A stretch of 64,000 bases of DNA from Botryosphaeria dothidea (GCA_011503125.2 WWBZ02000012.1:186001-250000), one strand, 5' to 3'; counted from the stretch's first letter, positions 32,324-45,871 are shown. Made by a program: numbers and translations. The notes: a model not told the origin generated them from the sequence alone.

Positions 32324-35300
32324 CTTTAACTACTATCCTTATAAGAAGAGAGATCTTTTTAGAAACGAGTTTATTAAGTTAAGTATTATCCCGCCTAACG
32401 CGTTTAGAGAAAGTATATAATAGTACTAGAATCTTAGATAGATATCGATCTAATAAAGAGTCGCTCTAAGAGTACTTAAGGGCGTACTCTACCCGCGTAG
32501 TAAATAGAGCCTACTCGAGAAGAACTTTAGGTACTTATTTAAGAATAAAAAGCCTAGATCGAGCGCCTACTAGCGTACTAGATAAAACGGAGCGCTACTA
32601 AGGTTAAAGTAGCGATATCTAAGAAGTTTAATAGAAATAGGAAGAAGCTCTAATTCTTCCTACTCTAGATATAACGCTACCTCTAGTTTAACTAAGTATA
32701 ATTTAATAATAATACTAAAGAAGTACTCTTCGTATTAACTTATCTTAGAGAAACGGTAGAAGTATAGATAGAACTATATCTTCGCGACTACTTAGCTAAC
32801 GAATATTCTTTTAAGAAGAGACGGATAAAGACTAAGAAAATCTTCGATATCTATACGAGATTCGTAGATAATCTTAGAGCTACTTTTAACGATCGGAACG
32901 AAGTTCGTAAAGCCTCTAACAATATTATAACCGTTAGATAGATAGAATCTATAGCTATCTACGTAACTAAGTTTTAGTAGCTTATAGCCTACCTCGAATA
33001 GTTAGACGAGACTTTCCGCGATCTCTTCTATAAGAATCTAAAGAACGAAGTTAAGAAGAATATAATTACTTATAAATATCTACCTACTTTTTAGAAGATA
33101 GTAGATCTTACGTCTTAGATCGACGGTTATATATACGAATAGAAGATAGGTTCTTAATAATCTAATACCTCGAAGCCCCGCCGTAAAAGAATAATTCTTA
33201 AAGGCGGAGACGCTATAGCCCTCGACGCGGCTAATAAATAGAATTCTAAGAAGAGTAATAATAGTTATAATAATAAGAAGCCTAAGGAACCTAACCCGAA
33301 CTAGACGAATAAGTAGAAATAGCGCTATAAGAATCGACTCTATATTATCTACGATAGTAATAAATACTTCTCTTTTAAGTATCCGTAGAATTCTTATAGT
33401 AAAAAGGATAATAAGTAGACTTCGAGTGCTTAGCGTAAAGCGTCGGTTATATCTCGCCGAGATAACTACGATACGCTATACTAGATAGCCTATTACGATA
33501 ACGGCTACTAGACGTATTAAACTAGTAAAGATATCTTTAGATAGTACTCCTACGAACCTCGAAACTTCGGAATAATAACTAAAAATAAAGAAGTTATCGA
33601 AACCGACGATATTATTAATAGTTTCCCTTTAGATAAAGAACTTATTAATAGTAAAATAGAAGAACTATACGAGAGTACTAGTAAAATATAGTCGGACGAT
33701 ATATATATACTATTCGATAAGCTAGATACCCTTATCTCGCTAGAAATTCTCGCTAAAAGATACGGTATTAGTAACTATCTACGGAACGAATAGAATAATC
33801 TTAACTAAATAATCTAGATTCCGTATTAGAAAAGTATCGCGCTTACGGTTATTTAGAAATAGCGTTAGAATATTTTTTAGAAAACCCGAATCGAATAAGA
33901 TAGAAAGAAGTACGAACTTCCGGTAACTAAAGAAACGATACTCGTCGAACGCTACTACTAAGAAATCTTAACACGCGAGTAAGTAGACTACGACTTTCTT
34001 CGGAAACTAGTACGGATTCTCTACTAGTACGGTACGGCTACGATTTAGTATTATATACTCTAGTAGATTCCGGATAAGAAGCTTAATCGACTAATCTTTA
34101 GATATTAGATTTAAAAAGATAAAGTCTATTAGCGAAGAAAGTAGAACGCCGATAAATAGACTAATTAGAAGTAAGTATATCTTTAAGTTAACGAATAGAA
34201 AGACTATATATATAGTAAAGTCTACGGCTACTCTATACTAAAAAACTAAACGGCTCTATAGTAATAGAACTAATCTAAGGGCTATAGTCTAGGTTTCTTT
34301 ATATAGTATTACGTATATTAGAAACGGAAATTCTTATCGGACTAAATCTATAGAAATAGTTTAAAATATAGAGAATACTTAACGGAGTATCTACTAGAAT
34401 TCTAATTAATATAGAATTAAGCGGAAATTTTATCTATAACGAGCTTATATAGAAGATAAATATTTTATACTATAAGAAATAGAAACCGTATCCTCTTAGT
34501 AGATTCGACGGATTTTAGATAGCCTACGGAGAAGGCTAGATAAAGATAAAAACGAAGGAAGTAATCCTCTAGATAGAGAACTATTAAAAACGAATTTTTC
34601 TCGACGTCTAACGTATTCCCGGGCACGATATTATTCTAGATATATTCTAGATCCGAATATAGAAATCTATCTTCGACTTCGAAGAAGAAGACTCTATTAT
34701 CTTTTAAGAGAAGCTCGAGAACCTTCTACGAAAATAAGAATTATAGAAAAAGAATAGATTATTAGATACTCTTCGAAAGCTTTTAGCGATATTAATACGG
34801 AAAGTAGCTAGTATAAGGTCTAAATATAGTAACTATATAGGCGACTCTAATAATAGTATAAGGTAGTACTAGGACTATAACGTAAGTAGCGAAGCCTTCT
34901 TAGTAAAATATAGCTCTATTATAGAAATAAGCTTTACTAAGTAAAACGATATCTCCGAATTAAGCTACGACTTTAGTAACGATAGCGTAAGGCCTAGTAA
35001 CGGTAGTATTAACGATAATAATAGCGTAAGGCCTAGCGACGGTAGTATTAACGGTAACCTTAAGAAAGATATAAAATAGAACTAGAATAGTAGCGTACGA
35101 GACGTCGTCTTCTTAGTAAAATATAATATCTTAAGTAGAGTAAGACTAACTAAGTCTAGTATTTCCGACGAATAAGTATAATATATATTACGAAGAACTA
35201 CGAGAAAAAGATATAAGGCTAAGAGTAAGACTTCGCGTAAGTAATTAGTAGCCGTAGAATTTTAAATCGACGTCTAGATAATCTTAAGAGAGGTATTTAA

Positions 35301-35521
35301 GCGTATAAGACGCTAAGGCTACTAGGTCTATCTTATATATATTAAACTCTTATAAGCGGTATAATAGAGAGTACTAGCTAAGGCCGTATAGAAAAGACTT
35401 AAAAATAAGAATAGTTCTACTTCTATTAGAGAAGACGATCCCGCGAGAATTAGAAGAGAATAATATAGTAGTTTAGAGATATAGAATAATCTATATAGAG
35501 AACCTCTAATACCGGAAATAG
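32324..35521 (+). pseudogene. Gypsy-B copy 1 gag and pol 5' part, RIP-destroyed
   Basis: Collinear with 45872-49030 of copy 2. Gag with a CCHC-type knuckle lies near 33330-33385 (Cys codons turned to Tyr). The protease site reads about as LIDIELSGNF near 34405. CpA/TpG are almost gone and TAG codons fill the frame. The element is interrupted at 35521 by Gypsy-C, and the pol half resumes at 41276. Confidence 0.88.
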
Positions 35522-35893
35522 TGTTATAAACGTGGCTTGCTTAGACCCCTTACCTCTCGTTTACCTTCGTTAATTTAAAATCTAGATCTAGACTTACCTA
35601 CTTATAAATTAGGAAGCTAGTATTTTAGTTCGTTCTTTATATATATAAAGCTCGCCCCTCTACTTTATAGTTAGTTCTTTAGTCTAGTAATAAGTATTCC
35701 TCGCGTATAACTTAGTACGCCTTAAATTAGACCTTGCTTGCCTCCCTCGTCCCTCGTCCCTCGTCCCTCGTCTTTCGCACCTTATACCCTCGCCCTTTAA
35801 ACTATACCCTTATACTTCGGCATTACTTTACCCCTACTACCTTTACCGGCTTCGTTATCTCGTCTCTCCGCCCTCTAAGGTCCGTTTATTATA
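35522..35893 (+). repeat. Gypsy-C 5' LTR
   Basis: 372 bp from TGTTATAAACG to GTTTATTATA. It contains TATATATA at about 35638-35647 and a GTCCCTC tandem tract near 35750-35775. Confidence 0.93.
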
Positions 35894-35989
35894 TTTTACT
35901 AGACTCTTATCTAGTAGGCCTAAAGCTCTCGTCCAAGCCCAAGACTATAGCCTTCGAAATAGGAAACGACCCGCCTCCCGACCCTTAGG

Positions 35990-38900
35990 AGACGCTTTTC
36001 TAAATCCTCGATTAAGTCCCTATCCCTGTTAATACTCGTCCTACCTTCCCTAAAGATATCCCGGTTTCCCTACGCGTTACCCTTAGCTAGGCGTACGCTA
36101 GAGGAAGATAATCCTGCCTAAGATCCGATATCGATTTACTAGTTATCCCTAAGAATGCTACGAACGCCCAAGTTACTTGTATCTTTCACTACTACGGTTT
36201 CGGCCAAGATAAAGCCTTCGCCCGACTCTAACTACTAGCCCCGAACCTCCCTACTAACACTCCAGCTACTACGTCTATAGTATCTTCTTTAGAAACTCCT
36301 ACCCCTCGTCTCCGCATCCCTAAGGTATCGGATCTAGAACCCTTTAAAGGAGAACGCACTCGGTTCTAGAACTTCGCCACGCAACTTTAACTTAAATTTG
36401 CCTCGGACCTATCTGCCTTTACAACGGATACAGCTAAGATTACCTACGCTGGTTTATATCTTCGCGATGCGGCTTACACCTAGTTTACCCTTTACGTCTC
36501 TGCTTCGAACGGCTCTATAGAATTCGACAACTATAAGTCCTTCTACTAAGCTCTTAAGGCCGTATTCGACGATTCTAACGCTTACGCAACGGCCGAACGA
36601 TCCCTCCTCGCACTTAAACAAGACAAGTCCTACTTAGCTTACTACTCACGGTTCCTCTCGCTTATTACGACCCTCGGTTAGAAAGAAAACGTAGTTAAGA
36701 TCTACTACTTCCGCCTTAGCCTTAAGGAGAATCTTAAGGACCTTCTTATTAGACGTTCTATACTAATAGAATTCGGAAAATTCGCTGAAACCTGCATTGC
36801 GTTGGATAACCAACTCTATACTCGAATAATTAAGAAAAAGATACCCGTAACTCGTATCCCTACCTCGACTCCTCTCTTTATACTAACTACTCCCCAACCT
36901 TCGTCTCCCACGCTAACCTCGATTCCTTAAGGTAAACCTATAGAACTAGATGCCACCGCTCGAAAGGCTTACCGGAAAGCTAATAACCTCTACGCCTACT
37001 ATAGTAACCCTAACTATTAGGTTAAAGAGTGCCCTAAAGCTAAAGCTAAGGGGCTTAAACTCAACACGACTTCGTATATACCTACGTTACCAACTACCCT
37101 AAATTAACCGATAATACCTCCTATAGCGTTAGTCCTCTACGTATTAAAAAACGTAGAAGGCTAGGTAGCCCCCGGCACCTACCTAGCCCTTATCCGATCT
37201 CTACTTCGAATTAGTTTTCTATTCTTACTTCCCTCGCGTCTTTAAATCTTAGAACACTCTCGTTTTTATCTTTAGAACCCCGTACCCTATAGCCCCGTGC
37301 TATAGATCTTAGGAAACGTCCGCTCCTTATCCTTAAATTAGTAGTTAATAATAAAATCGAAACTTCGGCTATGTTAGACTCTAGTGCCTCGTCCCTTTTT
37401 ATAGATAATGCCTTTATTACATCCCATTCGATCCCTACACGCCAAAAACCCTAAGCTAAATCCCTCGAACTCGCGGACGGATCTATCGCCGGACGGATTA
37501 CCCACGAGGCCGACCTTCAACTTAATATTAATTAGTATTAAGAACTCGTTACCTTCTAAGTAACTAAGCTCGGTTAATACTTAATTATCCTAGGAAAACC
37601 CTAGCTAGAACGATATAATCTATACGTTCTATAGTTAAAAAACACGATTACCTTCGCCTCCCCTTTTTGCCAAGCAAATTACTTACCTACTCGCCAACCT
37701 ATAACTACGCTTTCCTCCTCGCCTCCTAATTCGCCTTCGATCTCTTGCGCTACTATATCCTACGCCGCCCTTACTCGTTACGTCTAACGAGATAAGACTA
37801 GGATATACGCCGTATTAATTAAGGAGATCTAAGAACACCTTGATAACCTTAAGAAAACGGAATAATAAACCCCGGAACAAGAACTCGAAACCCTCCGCTT
37901 ACGAATCCCCGCTCGATTCTACTATCTTCTTCCCTTCTTTACGAAGAAAGAGGCCGATAGGCTTCCCCTATATCGATATATTAATTATAAGATTTTATTA
38001 GAAGAGGGCAAGAAACCCCCATTCGGTCCTCTCTACTTAATATCCGATTTAGAGCTTAAGGCTCTACGTAAATACCTTAATAAAAACCTTAAGAAAGGTT
38101 TTATTCGGCCCTTATCCTTATTCTCTACGTCCCCTATTCTCTTTATTAAGAAGCTAGGTAGCGGCCTTCGTTTTTACGTAGATTATCGCGAACTAAATAG
38201 TATTACGAAAAAGAACCGTTATCTACTCCCCTTAGTTAACGAGACTCTCCGTTAACTTTAGGGCTCTCGCATTTTTACTCGACTCGACCTTCGCGGTACT
38301 TATAACCTTATCCGGATTAAGGAAGGCTCCGAATACTTAACCGCCTTTAGGACTCGCTATAGCCTATACGAATACCTTATTATACCCTTTAGCCTTACGA
38401 ATACGCCTGCTACCTACTAATAATTCGTTAACGATACGCTACGTAAATATCTTAACCGCTAGTACGTCGTCTATCTAGATAATATCCTTATCTACTCGGA
38501 AACTAAGAAGGAGCACTACGAATACGTCCGATTAGTCCTCGAAAAGCTTCGTAAAGCAGGCTTATACGTTAAAGGCGAAAAATATAACTTCTATACGACT
38601 TCGACTACGTTTCTTAGCTTCGTTATCTCCCTAGACGGTATCTCTATAGACCTAGCTAAGGTAGCCGCCGTAAAAGACTAGGAGATTCCCCGCTTAGTTA
38701 AAGATCTTTAATCGTTCCTTAGCTTTGTAAACTTTTACCAACGATTTATTAAAGGATACTCTCGAAAAGCTAGAGCCCTCTTTAGGCTCCTAGCTAAGAA
38801 TATTCGTTTTACTTAGGGAAAAGAATAGGATAAGGTATTTACTTATCTTAAGGAAGCCTTCTACTCTTACCCAATCCTCCGATACTTTAACCCCTAACTC

Positions 38901-40860
38901 GAAACTATTCTTAAAACCGACTTATTCGACTTTATTATCTCCGTAATTTTATCCTAATAGGTAACCTACGAGGATGGTAGAAGAATCCTATATCCTATCG
39001 CCTACTACTCTCGGAAAATAACCCCCGTAGAGTAGAACTATAGTATTAGAGATAAGGAACTCTTAGCTATTATAGAAGCCCTAAAGAAATACCGTTTCCT
39101 CGTTATTAACCTCTCCTCGCCACTCCTAGTTCTTATAGATTACTCGAATTTAACTAGCTTTGCCTCTAAGTAAATTCTAAACCGTCGGCAAGCACGCTAG
39201 ATAATTAAACTCTTAGAACTCGACTTTAAGATCGTCTACCGCCTAGGAACTAAGAATTAACGCGCGGATACGTTAATAAGACGGTTAGGAGACCTCCCTG
39301 CTCGAGAGAGGCGCCTACCCCCTACTACGATCCTTACCTCTAAAAAATTCAAAATTTCGACCCTTATTTCTACTCGATATTTAATCGCTAGGCTAGAACC
39401 GTCTCTAGCTAGTAATATTCGCTTAGTACTCGATAAGGATACTCTTAGACAAGAGATCCTTACTTTACTCGATATCTACGCACTTCGATATCCTAAGGTA
39501 GATTTAGGCGTATATTCTAAGGATAACGATAGTCTATTACTAGTTAATAGACTTATCTATATTCCTAAAGATCTAAGCCTCCGCTAAAGGATTATTAGCT
39601 CTCGATACTCGCATCCGGCTGCTAGATACCTAGGCCAAGCAGCAATATTTAAACTCGTTACTCGTAATTTCTAGTGGCTAGGTCTACGCTAGACAGTAGC
39701 TCGTTTTATACGAAACTATAAGACCTGCTAAAGAATTAAACCCGCTCGACATACCCTCTATAGATATTTAAAACCCCTTAAAGTGCTATAACGTCGCTAG
39801 CAATCCGTTTCTCTTAATTTAATTACGGGACTTCTAACGTCCAACTCGTTCGATACTATACTAGTAGTCGTAGATCGACTAACTAAAATAGCTTACTTTA
39901 TCCCTTGCTAAATAACCCTCGATTCGATAGAGCTTACTAAGCTTTATCGAGACTACGTTTTTCGACTATATAGCTTACCCGACGACTTCGTATCTAACCG
40001 CGGCTCGATTTTTACCTCTAAATTTACTAGAGCTCTTAGTAGATCCCTATCTATTAAGACTAACTTTAGTACGGCTTTCCACCCGTAAACCGACGGCTAG
40101 ATAGAGCGTATTAACGCTATTCTCGAATAATACCTGCGTGCCTACGTTTCGTATTAATAAGACGATTAGAACGACTTTCTCTCCCTTGCTAAATTCGCTT
40201 ATAATAATACGATCTCGACCACGACTAAGGTTACACCTTTCTTCGTAAACTACGGCTTCTACCCTCGTTATAAGATTCTATAAAAAGACTCGATCTTAGC
40301 CCCCCTCGAACCTCTACGCCTCTTCTAAGAGAACCTCGAAAACCTCGAAAACTACCTTCGCTAAGAAATTCGATTCGCATAAGACGCCTACGCAGAATAG
40401 GCTAATAAAGACCGTATTTCGCTACCCGTCTTTAAGCCTAGTAACCTTATTTAGCTCCTAAGAAGGCATATCTCGACAACAAGGCCTTCGGATAAACTTA
40501 ACTTTAAACGCCTTAGCCCCTTTCCTATCCTAGAGAAGATCTCGACCTATACCTATCGCCTAGAACTACTAAGGACGATAAAAGTCCACCCTATATTCCA
40601 CGTCTCTTTACTCGAACCCGTAGCCTCTAACCCCTTGCCTAATTAAGTCCAACCTCCGCCCCCGCCCGTTATCGTTAACGGCGAAGAAGAGTATAGGGTA
40701 GAAGAGATTCTAGACGTTAAAGCAACCCGGAGATAACTAAAATACCTCGTAAAATAGACTAGTTACTCGACACTAACCTAGGAACCTTACGACCTTATTA
40801 AAGACCTTAAGGCCCTTAATACGTTTTATAAACGTTACCCTTCGAAACCTCGACTCTTAA
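35990..40860 (+). pseudogene. Gypsy-C gag-pol remnant
   Basis: Despite many TAG stops the plus strand reads a knuckle (YSNPNY-x2-KECPKAKAK, Cys and His lost, near 36990-37040) and a protease-like MLDSSASSLF near 37375. RT has FYVDYRELN (38175) and YLDNILIY (38480; the second catalytic Asp is Asn). RNase H lies about 38.85-39.3 kb and integrase about 39.6-40.3 kb (TAFHP, then DGxIERIN). The chromodomain EEYRVEEILDVKATRR lies near 40690, with its stop near 40860. All changes fit TG-to-TA or CA-to-TA mutation. Confidence 0.88.
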
Positions 40861-40903
40861 GCTAAAGGCTCGTAGGAACTTACCCCTAGGGAGGAGAGCC
40901 TAC

Positions 40904-41275
40904 TATTATAAACGTGGCTTGCTTAGACCCCTTACCTCTCGTTTACCTTCGTTAATTTAAAATCTAGATCTAGACTTACCTACTTATAAATTAGGAAGCT
41001 AGTATTTTAGTTCGTTCTTTATATATATAAAGCTCGCCCCTCTACTTTATAGTTAGTTCTTTAGTCTAGTAATAAGTATTCCTCGCGTATAACTTAGTAC
41101 GCCTTAAATTAAACCTTGCTTGCCTCTCTCGTCCCTCGTCCCTCGTCCCTCGTCTTTCGCACCTTATACCCTCGCCCTTTAAACTATACCCTTATACTTC
41201 GGCATTACTTTACCCCTACTGCCTTTACCGGCTTCGTTATCTCGTCTCTCCGCCCTCTAAGGTCCGTTTATTACA
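40904..41275 (+). repeat. Gypsy-C 3' LTR
   Basis: 372 bp, TATTATAAACG...GTTTATTACA, directly after a purine tract (AGGGAGGAGAGCC). It is the same length as the 5' LTR and is followed by AATAG. Confidence 0.93.
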
Positions 41276-42609
41276 AATAGAAACGGTATCTAGCGAGTAT
41301 TAGAATCTAAGAGCCGTTTACTAAGAAAGAGAAAAAGAAGATTTACTAAAATATTAATTATAGGACTACGAAATTCTACTTAAGCTAGATACGAAGCTAG
41401 CTTATAAGTCTATCTACTTCTTATTAGTAAAAGAGATAGAGGCTTTAAGAAAATATATCGAGAAGAATCTCGAACGCGGATATATTTAGCCTTTAACGTT
41501 ATTAGCCGGATATCTAATCCTTTTTATTCTAAAGAAGAATAGTAAATTACGCCTCTATATCGACTACCGATAACTTAATAATATTACGATTAAAAACTAC
41601 TATCCGCTTCTACGTATTAATAAGCTCTAGAATAAGTTAGAGAAAGCTAAGTACTTTACGAAGCTAGACCTCTAGAAAGAATATTACCTAGTTAGAATTA
41701 AAGAAGAGAAAGAATAAAAGATAGCCTTTAGAATAAGGCTAGAACTCTACGAGTATATAATTATACTATTCGGGCTTACTAACGCGCTAGTAACCTTCTA
41801 AAATCTCGTTAACGATACGCTATACGAATACTTAGATATCTTCTACTTAGCTTATCTTAACGATATTCTTATCTTTTTAAAGACTCTCGAGAATTATAAG
41901 AAGTATATTAGAAAGGTTCTAGAAGCCCTCTAGATAAAAAATCTATCTATCGTACCTAAGAAATATAAATAGTACGTTTAAAGAATAGAATTCTTAGACT
42001 TTATTATTATTCTAGATTACGTTAGTATAGATAACTCGAAACTAAATTCTATTAGAGAATAGCTAGTACCTAAGACGATAAAGAAAGTTTAGTTCTTTCT
42101 TAGATTCGCGAACTTCTACTAAAAGTTTATTTAGAACTATTTAAAGATTATAGAATCTTTAACGCGACTTACTCGAAAGAAGTATAGCTTTAAATAGAGA
42201 AATAATTAGTAATAAGCCTTCGAATTACTTAAACGTATATTTTACGAAGTACCGGTTCTAGGAATATATAATTCCGATAAACCTATCGAAGTAGAAACTA
42301 ATACGTTAGAATTCGCCCTCGAAGTATATCTTAGCTAGTTTAACGATTAAGATAGATAGTATTTAATCGCGTTTTACTCTAGGAAGTTTATACCGGTAGA
42401 GCTTAACTACGATACCTACGATAAGAAGCTCTTAGCTATCGTCTTAGTATTTAAATAATAGAGATACTATCTTAAAGAAGCTAGCTATTAAGTAATAGTA
42501 TACTACGATTATTAAAACCTTACGCGCTTTACTACGACTAAGAAGCTAAACCGACGATAGATTCGCTAGTTAGAAGAAATAGCCTTCTACGATTTTAAGA
42601 TTATATATA
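41276..42609 (+). pseudogene. Gypsy-B copy 1 pol, RT and RNase H part, RIPed
   Basis: Continues copy 1 after Gypsy-C and aligns with 49020-50354 of copy 2. The RT core is recognisable (YRQLN region near 41568, FGLTNA near 41772, YLNDILIF near 41860 with an altered first Asp). Stops are frequent. It is interrupted at 42610 by a SINE-like insert. Confidence 0.88.
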
Positions 42610-42749
42610 AATAGATAAATTTAATTTTAAGCTAATTTAGCTTTCTAAAGAATCTATATAGCTATAACTATCTATAAGAGTATATAGAAGAGAAAACCGT
42701 AGCTACTTTCTTAGAATAGCCTAAGTAAAAATCTTTTCTATCTATAATA

Positions 42750-43517
42750 TATTACGAACCCTAGGCTACACGGACTTTAGTACCCCAAGGGTAGAAAACC
42801 CGCACGGGAGAAAACACCGCAGAGACTAAGTTCCCGCACGGCTAGTAGAGCCGTACTATAAGAGATCCCGCACGGAAAGGTTAGCCCCAAGGGAGTCGGC
42901 GCTTAAAGGATTAGTTACTAAGACTAAGGCCCGTACGGGAGAAAAGCCTACAAGGCATAAGGAAACCAGCGAAGCGCCGATAAGTCAGAGAACCCGCAGG
43001 GGAATAACGCGACTAAGGGCCGCCGGTAACGCTGAACGGTTAGGCTGGCAGAACCCGGGAAACCGATAAGAGGTACAGGGAGCGGTTAAGAGAAAGGTGG
43101 TTATCGCGTCCGTTTATAAGATTAGAAAACGGGATCCGGAAGAGAAGTCTAAGCGCCCGCATCACGTAAGGACCCATCTTGGATTAGGACTGATCTAAGA
43201 CCCACCTTTAGATCTCTACTAATCTAACACCCACTAGATTAGAAAAGATCTAAACACTATACCAGATTGTTATAGCTTTTCTACTTATATATAACTATAC
43301 TTATTAGATAGTACTTTAACCTTCGTAGTTAACTTAAAGTTCTAATATAACCCTATTAAAGGTAACGAGCCTTTCGCACACTATACACTTACTTATTACG
43401 TAATTTCTACCCGTTATTCCTATCCTTTACCCTTCTCTTATTATTTAAGGTAAACTCCTCGGTTACCCGAACCTGCTAGGTAACTCCGAAGCCTAGTAGA
43501 AGAGGCCCGTCGTTATA
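42750..43517 (+). mobile_element. Solo LTR of a fourth Gypsy family (Gypsy-D)
   Basis: 768 bp from TATTACGAACC to CGTTATA with a perfect TSD TAATA (42745-42749 and 43518-43522). Its 3' half resembles the Gypsy-B LTR (TTTAACCTTCGTAGTTAACTT, GCCTTTCGCAC), which supports LTR identity. CpA is retained in many places, so it is younger than its RIPed surroundings. No internal region is present. Orientation is inferred from the Gypsy-B similarity. Confidence 0.75.
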
Positions 43518-43900
43518 TAATAGTAGTATCCGTAGATACTCTATTTAGTATAGTTTTTTTATATATTAGTAGCGGTATTTAAAGTAGGAAGAGTAGCTAA
43601 GAGAAAGAAACTATAGAGAGAGATAATTATAAATCTTAAGACTAAATCGTAAAAAGTCCCGACTTATCTATTTATAAGCGCTAGTAAAGCGCTCTTAAAA
43701 TTTATTTTTAGAAGCGCCTAGCTAGCTCTTCTCTTTCTTATTACCGCTAGAGAGAACGCGGGTACGTATACTTTTATAGTAGGACGTATATACTACTTAT
43801 AGCCTACCCTAACTATCTATAGATTTTCCCTCTTATTACTACTAGAGAGAACGCGGATACGTATACTTTTAACGTAGAACGTATATACTACGAGTAGATA

Positions 43901-43990
43901 AGCGGTCTAAGATTCGAACTTAGAACCTATACTACTCTAGAAAGACTAGATTACCGTAGAAGTATATTCTACTAGTATACTACTTCGTCT
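43901..43990 (-). other. tRNA-like head of the SINE-like element
   Basis: The minus strand reads an A-box-like GTAGTATACTAGTAGAAT (GTGGTATACTGGTAGA before RIP) and a B-box-like AGTTCGAATCT about 45 bases later, then GACCGCT. The layout is that of a Pol III internal promoter. It is not a functional tRNA: the stems are damaged. Confidence 0.65.
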
Positions 43991-44003
43991 AAAATTATAT
44001 ATA

Positions 44004-45163
44004 GAAAAGATATAGATAACGCCGCCGCTAACGTACTTAGTAGAAGAATAGACTATATAGAAGAACGAATCGAGCCGTATTCTATAATATTCGTAGTAGA
44101 TAGCGATAGATCGCTTACCCTTACTAGACCGTCTTTTCTAATACTTCGTATCGAGTTAAACCTATAGTATCTAAAGATCTAAGAAGTATACGTATAGAAC
44201 TTCTTCGCGTAAGAACTTTTAGCGCTTAAGAATAACCCGCGTATTACTCGAGATAGAGAAGAAACGCTTCTCTTTAAAGAATTAATCTATATTTCGATAA
44301 GACTACGAGAAGTACTAGTTAAGAATATATATAAAGTACTCGCGTATAGATACTAGGGTATCGATAGAATAACTAAAAGAATTATATAAAACTTCTACTT
44401 TCTAGGGTTACGGAAGATAGTCTAGCGTATAGTCTCGTAATATAATCTTTATATTAGAAGTAAAGCTACGATATACGCTCCGTACGAATAACTATAACTC
44501 TTAGAAGTTCTAGAACGACTATAGTAATTAGTTACGCTAGACTTTATTACGAAATTACTATAGTTTAAAGATTCGCTTACTAGAGTTAAGTATAACTTAA
44601 TCTTAGTCTTTATCGATAGACTTATAAAGTACGCTTACTTCTTATTCTATCTTAAGGTATTAAATATAGAATAGTTAGCCTATACGTTTCTCCGATATAT
44701 CTTTACGAATTACGAAATACTAGAAGAACTAGTTTCGAATAGAAATAAGTTAATACGTTCTAAATTTTAGTAAACGCTTATACGCTAACTTAGAGCTAAG
44801 AATAAACTCTCTATAACTATATACTCGTAAACGAACGGTTAGATAGAACGGATAAACCGGACTCTCGAATAGTACCTCCGCTATTTCGTTAACTATCTAT
44901 AAAACGATTAGGCTATATAGCTATCTATAGTATAGTTCGCCTATAATAGCGCTAAATAAAAGTTAACTAACGTATCTCCGTTCTTCGCTAACTATAGATT
45001 CGAACTAGACGCGTATAGAGAAGCTATTCTAAGTTAAAAATTAGCCTAATAAGATATTCTTAAAGCTAAGTAGCTAAAAGAACTATATAAAGCTATTAGT
45101 CTCGACCTTAAGTACGTACGAATTATAATATCTAAATACTATAATAAACGGTACTAGGCGGTA
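44004..45163 (+). pseudogene. Gypsy-B copy 1 pol, integrase part, RIPed
   Basis: Aligns with 50358-51520 of copy 2 (integrase finger and DDE core). Catalytic blocks are still traceable but there are TAG stops throughout. It stops at ...CTAGGCGGTA where Gypsy-B copy 3 is inserted, so the remaining chromodomain of copy 1 must lie beyond 64000. Confidence 0.85.
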
Positions 45164-45392
45164 TATAACGAGCGGGCCTCTATCTCTAAGAATCTAAATA
45201 CTAAAGAGAGTAGAAATTTATTAAAGAGTTTTTCTTAAGTAGGTATAAGAAGAGGTACGTAAAAAATAAGTAGACGACTAAAGACTAAGTACTACGTACG
45301 AAGGCCTTATTACTAATAGAGTCTAAATTCTATTATAAAGTTAACTACGAAGGTTAAAGCTATTTAAAAAGTATAGTTTATATATACGTAGG

Positions 45393-45871
45393 TATTACGG
45401 CGTAGCCTCTATAGGTTAAGGAAGTTAGGAATTAGCCCCGCCGGAATAATAGAAGTCGGGGTTATAAAGATCCGAGGTTACGTGACCTCGCGCTTAACTA
45501 GACCTACCCGCTTAGATTACTAAGGCTGCCTAAGCGGGCCCTACCTACTAAGCTATCCTACTTAGTTATAATAGCTCGCTTAGAAGACTACGCGCTATTA
45601 AGCGCAACCCGCCTATTAAGTATATAGATTATATAGAACTCTCCTACGTATATATAAACTATACTTCTTAGATAGCTTTAACCTTCGTAGTTAACTTTAT
45701 AATAGAATTTAGACTCTATTAGTAATAAGGCCTTCGCACGCAGTGCTTAGTCTTTAGTCGTCTACTCGTTCCTCGCGTACCTCTTCTTATACCTACTTAA
45801 GGAAAACCCCTCGATAGGTTTCTACCCTCTTTAGTATTTAGATCCTTAGAGATAGAGGCCCGCTCGTTATA
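45393..45871 (+). repeat. Gypsy-B copy 2 5' LTR
   Basis: 479 bp, TATTACGG...CTCGTTATA, with TATATATAAA near 45652-45658. It abuts the copy 3 LTR in inverted orientation. Confidence 0.92.

Larger units (their letters stand above)
35522..41275 (+). mobile_element. Gypsy-C copy 1, full-length chromovirus, RIPed
   Basis: A 5754 bp element with two 372 bp LTRs and a perfect 5 bp TSD AATAG (35517-35521 and 41276-41280). The empty site is confirmed by Gypsy-B copy 2 at 49017-49032. Coding content is gag, protease, RT, RNase H, integrase and chromodomain, all broken by stops. Confidence 0.95.
42610..43993 (-). mobile_element. tRNA-derived SINE-like insertion, interrupted by a solo LTR
   Basis: Absent from the matching site of Gypsy-B copy 2 (50355) and flanked by a 10 bp duplication ATTATATATA (42600-42609 and 43994-44003). 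Without the solo LTR it is about 611 bp. On the minus strand it begins with a tRNA-like head (43990-43901). The body then contains two ~50 bp direct repeats (about 43750-43800 and 43848-43896). No ORF is present. It is RIPed. Confidence 0.75.

Noticed and set aside
35734..35988. 84-codon ORF
   Set aside because: It lies in and just after the Gypsy-C 5' LTR and reads low-complexity Ser/Leu/Pro sequence.
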